Assembly: GCF_017306585.1 (NCBI RefSeq)
Contig: NZ_JAFKIC010000154.1
Span: 1 to 37,906, forward strand
Direction: 5' to 3'
Source: Mesorhizobium sp.
GTDB lineage: Bacteria > Pseudomonadota > Alphaproteobacteria > Rhizobiales > Rhizobiaceae
DNA length: 37,906 nt
A model generated the notes under the pieces. That model was not told the DNA's origin. It did no database searches and was given only the letters and a program-made list of their open reading frames with translations. The stretch's first letter is position 1. Each line of letters begins with the position of its first letter. Shown one piece after another: positions 35,270-37,906 of this stretch. The position numbers were made by a program, and so were the translations under genes.

Positions 35270-36651
35270 CAGGCAGGTTCGAAGACGATGCTACGTTGAT
35301 CCGGATCGGCCGACACCAGCCTCAGCGTCAGACCGTCACCTTGCCTGAGCCCGGAGGCCTTTACAGTGGCGACGACGGGCATGTCGGCAAGCTGGACGCG
35401 AACGCCGTGGTCGGCGATATCGGTCACGACGGCCTTGAAAATCTGGCCCTCGCGTCCGTTCAGCATCACCGCCTCGGCAAGATCGATGGCCGCGTGGTTG
35501 ATCTGCGCGGCACGGCTGTCCGCACGTCCCATCACCTTCGGCAATTTGTCGAACGCCTCGATGACAGCCTGCGGTACGGGCTGTCCATTGGCGATGGCCA
35601 GTGCGCAGCGCACGACGTAGCGATCCGCCAGCCGCCTGAGCGGCGCGGTTGCATGGGCATAGGTCGCTGCCATCGCCTCGTGCCAGGGGATAATGCCTTC
35701 CCTATAGGTTTGGTAGGATGCGCCGTTGCCTGCGCGGCGGATTTCCAGCATCAGCGCTGCCTGCTTCGGATCGGCCGGATCGAGCGTGCGCTGATAGTCG
35801 CGCAGACCGGTGGCGGCCGGCCACGACAGTCCAAGAGCCTGTGCAGCGTTACGCAGTCGCTCCACCTTGGCAGCATCCGGCCCCGACATCACCCGGAACA
35901 GGCCGGTATGGTGGGCAAGCATGGCGTCGGCAATCGCCATGTTGGCGGCCAGTGAAAGTGCCGCGTTGTCCTGCTCGGACTGCAGTTGCGGTCTGAACGA
36001 GAGCCGGAATGTGCCGTCGGCGAGCCTTTCCACCTCTTGCTCGGGCGGATCGACACGTGAAGCGCCGCGCGCCTGTTCGTTCGCGGCGACGCGCCGGGCC
36101 ATTTCGGCGAAGCCGGCGGGGACATCGGAGGCTTGCACGCTGTCATAGGCGAGCTTCGCACGGCTCCTGATGATTGCTCGCTCCGCACCATCTAATTTCG
36201 CCGCACCGTCCTGCGCAACCCGGACCGTGAAGATCACGGCCGGACGCGGTCCATCCGGCAACAGGCTCGCCGCACCCTCGGCGATGACCGGCGGGTAGAG
36301 GCTGGCCTTGCCGTCTGGCAAGTAGAACGTCTCGCCCCGTGCCCAGGCTTCGAGATCCAGCGGGCCGCCATCCTCGACGAACCAGGCCACATCGGCGATG
36401 GCATAGTGCAGCAGAAGATCGCCGCCGCTCGCCTCGATCGAGAATGCCTGGTCGAGGTCCGTCGAAGCCGCCGGATCGAGCGTGACGAAGGGCGTCGCCG
36501 TTCGATCGGCATGCTGGTCGGGCACCTTTTTGGCCGCCGTCTCCGCAGCGGCCAATACATCTGCCGGAAATCCGACCGGCACATGGAATTCGGTGCGGAT
36601 TTTCGCGAGGCCGGTGGAGAGCGCCTGTGAGGGATCGGTCAGCGACTTCAT
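35269..36651 (-). CDS. compact RNase II-family (RNB domain) exoribonuclease
   Basis: A 460-residue protein that is mostly an RNB domain. The active-site block is TLDPAASTDLDQAF with Asp59, Asp65 and Asp67, but the fourth Asp of RNase II (DxDD) is Gln68. HYAIADVAWFV and YAHATAPLRRLADRYV, the latter with the conserved arginines, follow. A short OB/S1-like tail (VVTDIADHGVRVQLADMPV) ends the protein, and the cold-shock domains of RNase II/R are missing at the N-terminus. AGGACGG precedes the ATG. This looks like the short RNB group seen in several bacteria. It probably degrades RNA 3' to 5', but activity is not certain. Confidence 0.88.
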   Translation of the reverse strand: MKSLTDPSQALSTGLAKIRTEFHVPVGFPADVLAAAETAAKKVPDQHADRTATPFVTLDPAASTDLDQAFSIEASGGDLLLHYAIADVAWFVEDGGPLDLEAWARGETFYLPDGKASLYPPVIAEGAASLLPDGPRPAVIFTVRVAQDGAAKLDGAERAIIRSRAKLAYDSVQASDVPAGFAEMARRVAANEQARGASRVDPPEQEVERLADGTFRLSFRPQLQSEQDNAALSLAANMAIADAMLAHHTGLFRVMSGPDAAKVERLRNAAQALGLSWPAATGLRDYQRTLDPADPKQAALMLEIRRAGNGASYQTYREGIIPWHEAMAATYAHATAPLRRLADRYVVRCALAIANGQPVPQAVIEAFDKLPKVMGRADSRAAQINHAAIDLAEAVMLNGREGQIFKAVVTDIADHGVRVQLADMPVVATVKASGLRQGDGLTLRLVSADPDQRSIVFEPA

Positions 36652-36762
36652 AAAGCCGTCCTACACTGGCGCCTCGGAGACGGGAAGGCTGCGCACGAAA
36701 ATCGTCGGGGCCGTTCGTCTCACGGGCAGGTGCCAGCAGGATCGGGGAGGGCCCGCGGCGTT

Positions 36763-36787
36763 GGAACTGTCGTTGGAGCGCGACGTT
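36763..36787 (+). promoter_or_regulatory. EcfG-type general stress response promoter
   Basis: GGAAC (36763-36767), a 16-base spacer and CGTT (36784-36787) match the EcfG (PhyR-NepR-EcfG pathway) promoter consensus GGAAC-N16/17-CGTT exactly. The DUF3008 ATG follows 27 bases later with AAAAGGAGAA between, leaving a short leader. A stress-induced small protein fits this promoter. Confidence 0.75.
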
Positions 36788-36814
36788 TCTCCGTACAGAA
36801 AAGGAGAACCAGCC

Positions 36815-37003
36815 ATGCCTGCCACCTCAAAAGCCCAGCAGAAAGCAGCTGGTGCCGCACTTTCCGCTAAACGCGGCGAGACCAAGAAAAGCGAACTCAA
36901 GGGCGCATCGCGCGAGATGTACGATTCGATGAATGAAAAGCAACTCGAGGAATTCGCCGAGACCAAGCGCAAAGGGCTGCCGGACAAGAAGTCGACACAC
37001 TGA
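36815..37003 (+). CDS. DUF3008 family small basic protein
   Basis: A 62-residue, very charged protein without hydrophobic segments. KAQQKAAGAALSAKRGE, KKSELKGASREMYDSM and the Lys-rich end are the DUF3008 pattern (PF11450). The function is unknown. A strong AAAAGGAGAA ribosome site and an EcfG promoter are immediately upstream, so it is probably abundant in stress or stationary phase. Confidence 0.92.
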   Translation: MPATSKAQQKAAGAALSAKRGETKKSELKGASREMYDSMNEKQLEEFAETKRKGLPDKKSTH

Positions 37004-37043
37004 GCCAGTTGCCTCGCCGCATTGCCCTACCGATATAGAAAGA

Positions 37044-37062
37044 CCCGCGACCATGTCGCGGG
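37044..37062. terminator. bidirectional terminator between DUF3008 and the small secreted protein gene
   Basis: CCCGCGAC (37044-37051) and GTCGCGGG (37055-37062) form a perfect 8-bp stem with loop CAT. Read on the minus strand, the stem is followed by TCTTTCTAT, a good tail for the secreted-protein gene. On the plus strand the tail is CCTTCGGATTT, weaker. Confidence 0.8.
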
Positions 37063-37090
37063 CCTTCGGATTTGAGTTCGGGATATCCCG

Positions 37091-37291
37091 CTACTTCACC
37101 CAGTGGCAGCGCCGCACCTTGCGGATCACCACGGTGCGGTGGCCGTGACGCCAGACATATCTCTTTACCTGGACGATGCGGCAGACCTGTTTGTGTCCGT
37201 GCCAGTGCCGCGCCATTGCCGGTTCGGGTGCGGCGGCAATCGATCCCGCGAGCACCGCGGCCCCTGCCAAGGTAAGGAAGACCTTCTTCAT
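37091..37291 (-). CDS. small secreted His/Arg-rich protein
   Basis: A 66-residue protein with an N-terminal signal peptide (MKKVFLTLAGAAVLAGSIAA, likely cut after PAMA). The mature part of about 37 residues is rich in His, Arg, Trp and Val and has two cysteines (KQVCRIV and RRCHW), which could form a disulfide in the periplasm. I recall similar small secreted rhizobial proteins but know no function. GGAG lies upstream of the ATG. Confidence 0.75.
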   Translation of the reverse strand: MKKVFLTLAGAAVLAGSIAAAPEPAMARHWHGHKQVCRIVQVKRYVWRHGHRTVVIRKVRRCHWVK

Positions 37292-37667
37292 GTGAATTGA
37301 ACTCCTCTAGCTCCAGTCCCTTCCTGGTGCCGTTGGCGCGAAACCTCCCGCCACATCCGGCATCGCCTCAACGTCGCGAAAGCTATAGGGTTGCGTTTCA
37401 TGATGCCACTCACAAGCTTGACACCGGCCAAATCTCGGTTTAACCACCCCGCCAACGCCGGGCAGCGATGTCCGGTGTTTGTTTTCTATGCGCAAGGCTG
37501 GTCGGCATCGTCTTTCCGGTCTTGTTTGAACTGACGTGTCCCGTGGGTTTTCCGCCGCGTTGCGTGGGAGAACCCTGTCAGGTCTCGAAAACGGAGGCCA
37601 GAGGAGGGCGCGTTTCCTTCACCCGGACCACGAGGGCTCGGGTGTGTTGCTTTGAAAAGGGAATGCG
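37292..37667. other. divergent intergenic region upstream of rpsD
   Basis: This 376-base gap lies between the secreted-protein gene and rpsD. TTGACA (37418-37423), a 17-base spacer and TAACCA (37441-37446) form a possible promoter for rpsD, leaving a leader of about 220 bases that could host ribosomal-protein autoregulation. No hairpin strong enough to name was found. The open frames here have no ribosome sites and look accidental. Confidence 0.4.
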
Positions 37668-37906
37668 ATGAGCAAGCGCGAATCCGCGAAATACAAGATC
37701 GACCGCCGTCTCGGCGAAAATATCTGGGGCCGCCCGAAGTCCCCGGTCAACAAGCGTGAATACGGCCCCGGCCAGCACGGCCAGCGCCGCAAGGGCAAGC
37801 TTTCCGACTTCGGCCTGCAGCTGCGCGCCAAGCAGAAGCTGAAGGGTCACTATGGCGACGTTTCGGAAAAGCAGTTCCGCAAGGTCTATGAAGAGGCGAA
37901 CCGCCG
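37668..37906 (+). CDS. rpsD: 30S ribosomal protein S4 (partial, runs off right edge)
   Basis: The first 79 codons of S4, a primary 16S rRNA-binding protein that starts assembly of the small subunit. [20 protein letters not shown], then [20 protein letters not shown] and [19 protein letters not shown] are the alphaproteobacterial S4 N-terminus. The S4 RNA-binding domain lies beyond the edge. AAAAGGG sits at good spacing before the ATG. Confidence 0.97.
   Translation, partial: MSKRESAKYKIDRRLGENIWGRPKSPVNKREYGPGQHGQRRKGKLSDFGLQLRAKQKLKGHYGDVSEKQFRKVYEEANR

Overview
The window looks like a chromosomal segment of a high-GC alphaproteobacterium of the order Rhizobiales, most likely Mesorhizobium or a close relative. 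I base this on the gene families, on the rhizobial suf order (cysteine desulfurase-sufB-C-D-S-T-A) with an Irr-type iron box in front, on alphaproteobacterial direct-repeat LexA boxes before recA, on an EcfG-type stress promoter, and on clusters of short GC-rich palindromes in the gaps. No tRNA, rRNA, CRISPR array, insertion sequence or prophage was recognised, and most of the window is core chromosome.

Layout. 1-618 (minus, cut by the edge) begins like the membrane-anchored coiled-coil N-terminus of a rhizobial M23 peptidase but ends, in the same frame, like the N-terminus of a PotA-type ABC ATPase. 915-3064 is an overlapping pair, a membrane fatty-acid-hydroxylase-family protein and a CelD/FemAB-like acyltransferase. 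3118-7061 holds a peroxiredoxin and, divergently, a 1126-residue AsmA/YhdP-like envelope protein. tyrS follows on the minus strand. Next comes an array of 8-bp repeats arranged as a long imperfect hairpin, then a four-gene envelope block (GT2 glycosyltransferase, LAB_N small membrane protein, ArnT-like GT, PAP2 phosphatase; 8688-12305) that reads as a lipid A remodelling module. 12334-14172 (minus) carries a PaiB-like FMN protein, a GNAT and an alpha/beta hydrolase.

14423-22127 is the suf operon for Fe-S cluster assembly, with two small inner-membrane proteins between sufB and sufC, a palindromic element between sufD and sufS, and two hairpins before sufA. After it come a GFA-family zinc protein, a TfoX-N protein, a 150-bp composite palindromic element, and the pseudouridine-degrading pair psuG/psuK. 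recA and alaS follow, then an SDR-DoxX fusion and a DUF2269 protein, a GST, icd, trmJ-murI, a compact RNase II-family exonuclease whose DxDD motif reads DxDQ, a DUF3008 protein behind an EcfG-type promoter, a small secreted His/Arg-rich protein, and the start of rpsD.

No clearly new multi-gene system is evident. The points most worth checking are the M23/PotA junction, the hairpin-forming octamer array ahead of the lipid A module, the two membrane proteins inside the suf operon, the composite palindrome at 23116-23265 and the predicted stress promoter of the DUF3008 gene. All family assignments come from reading motifs by eye; no database search was run.
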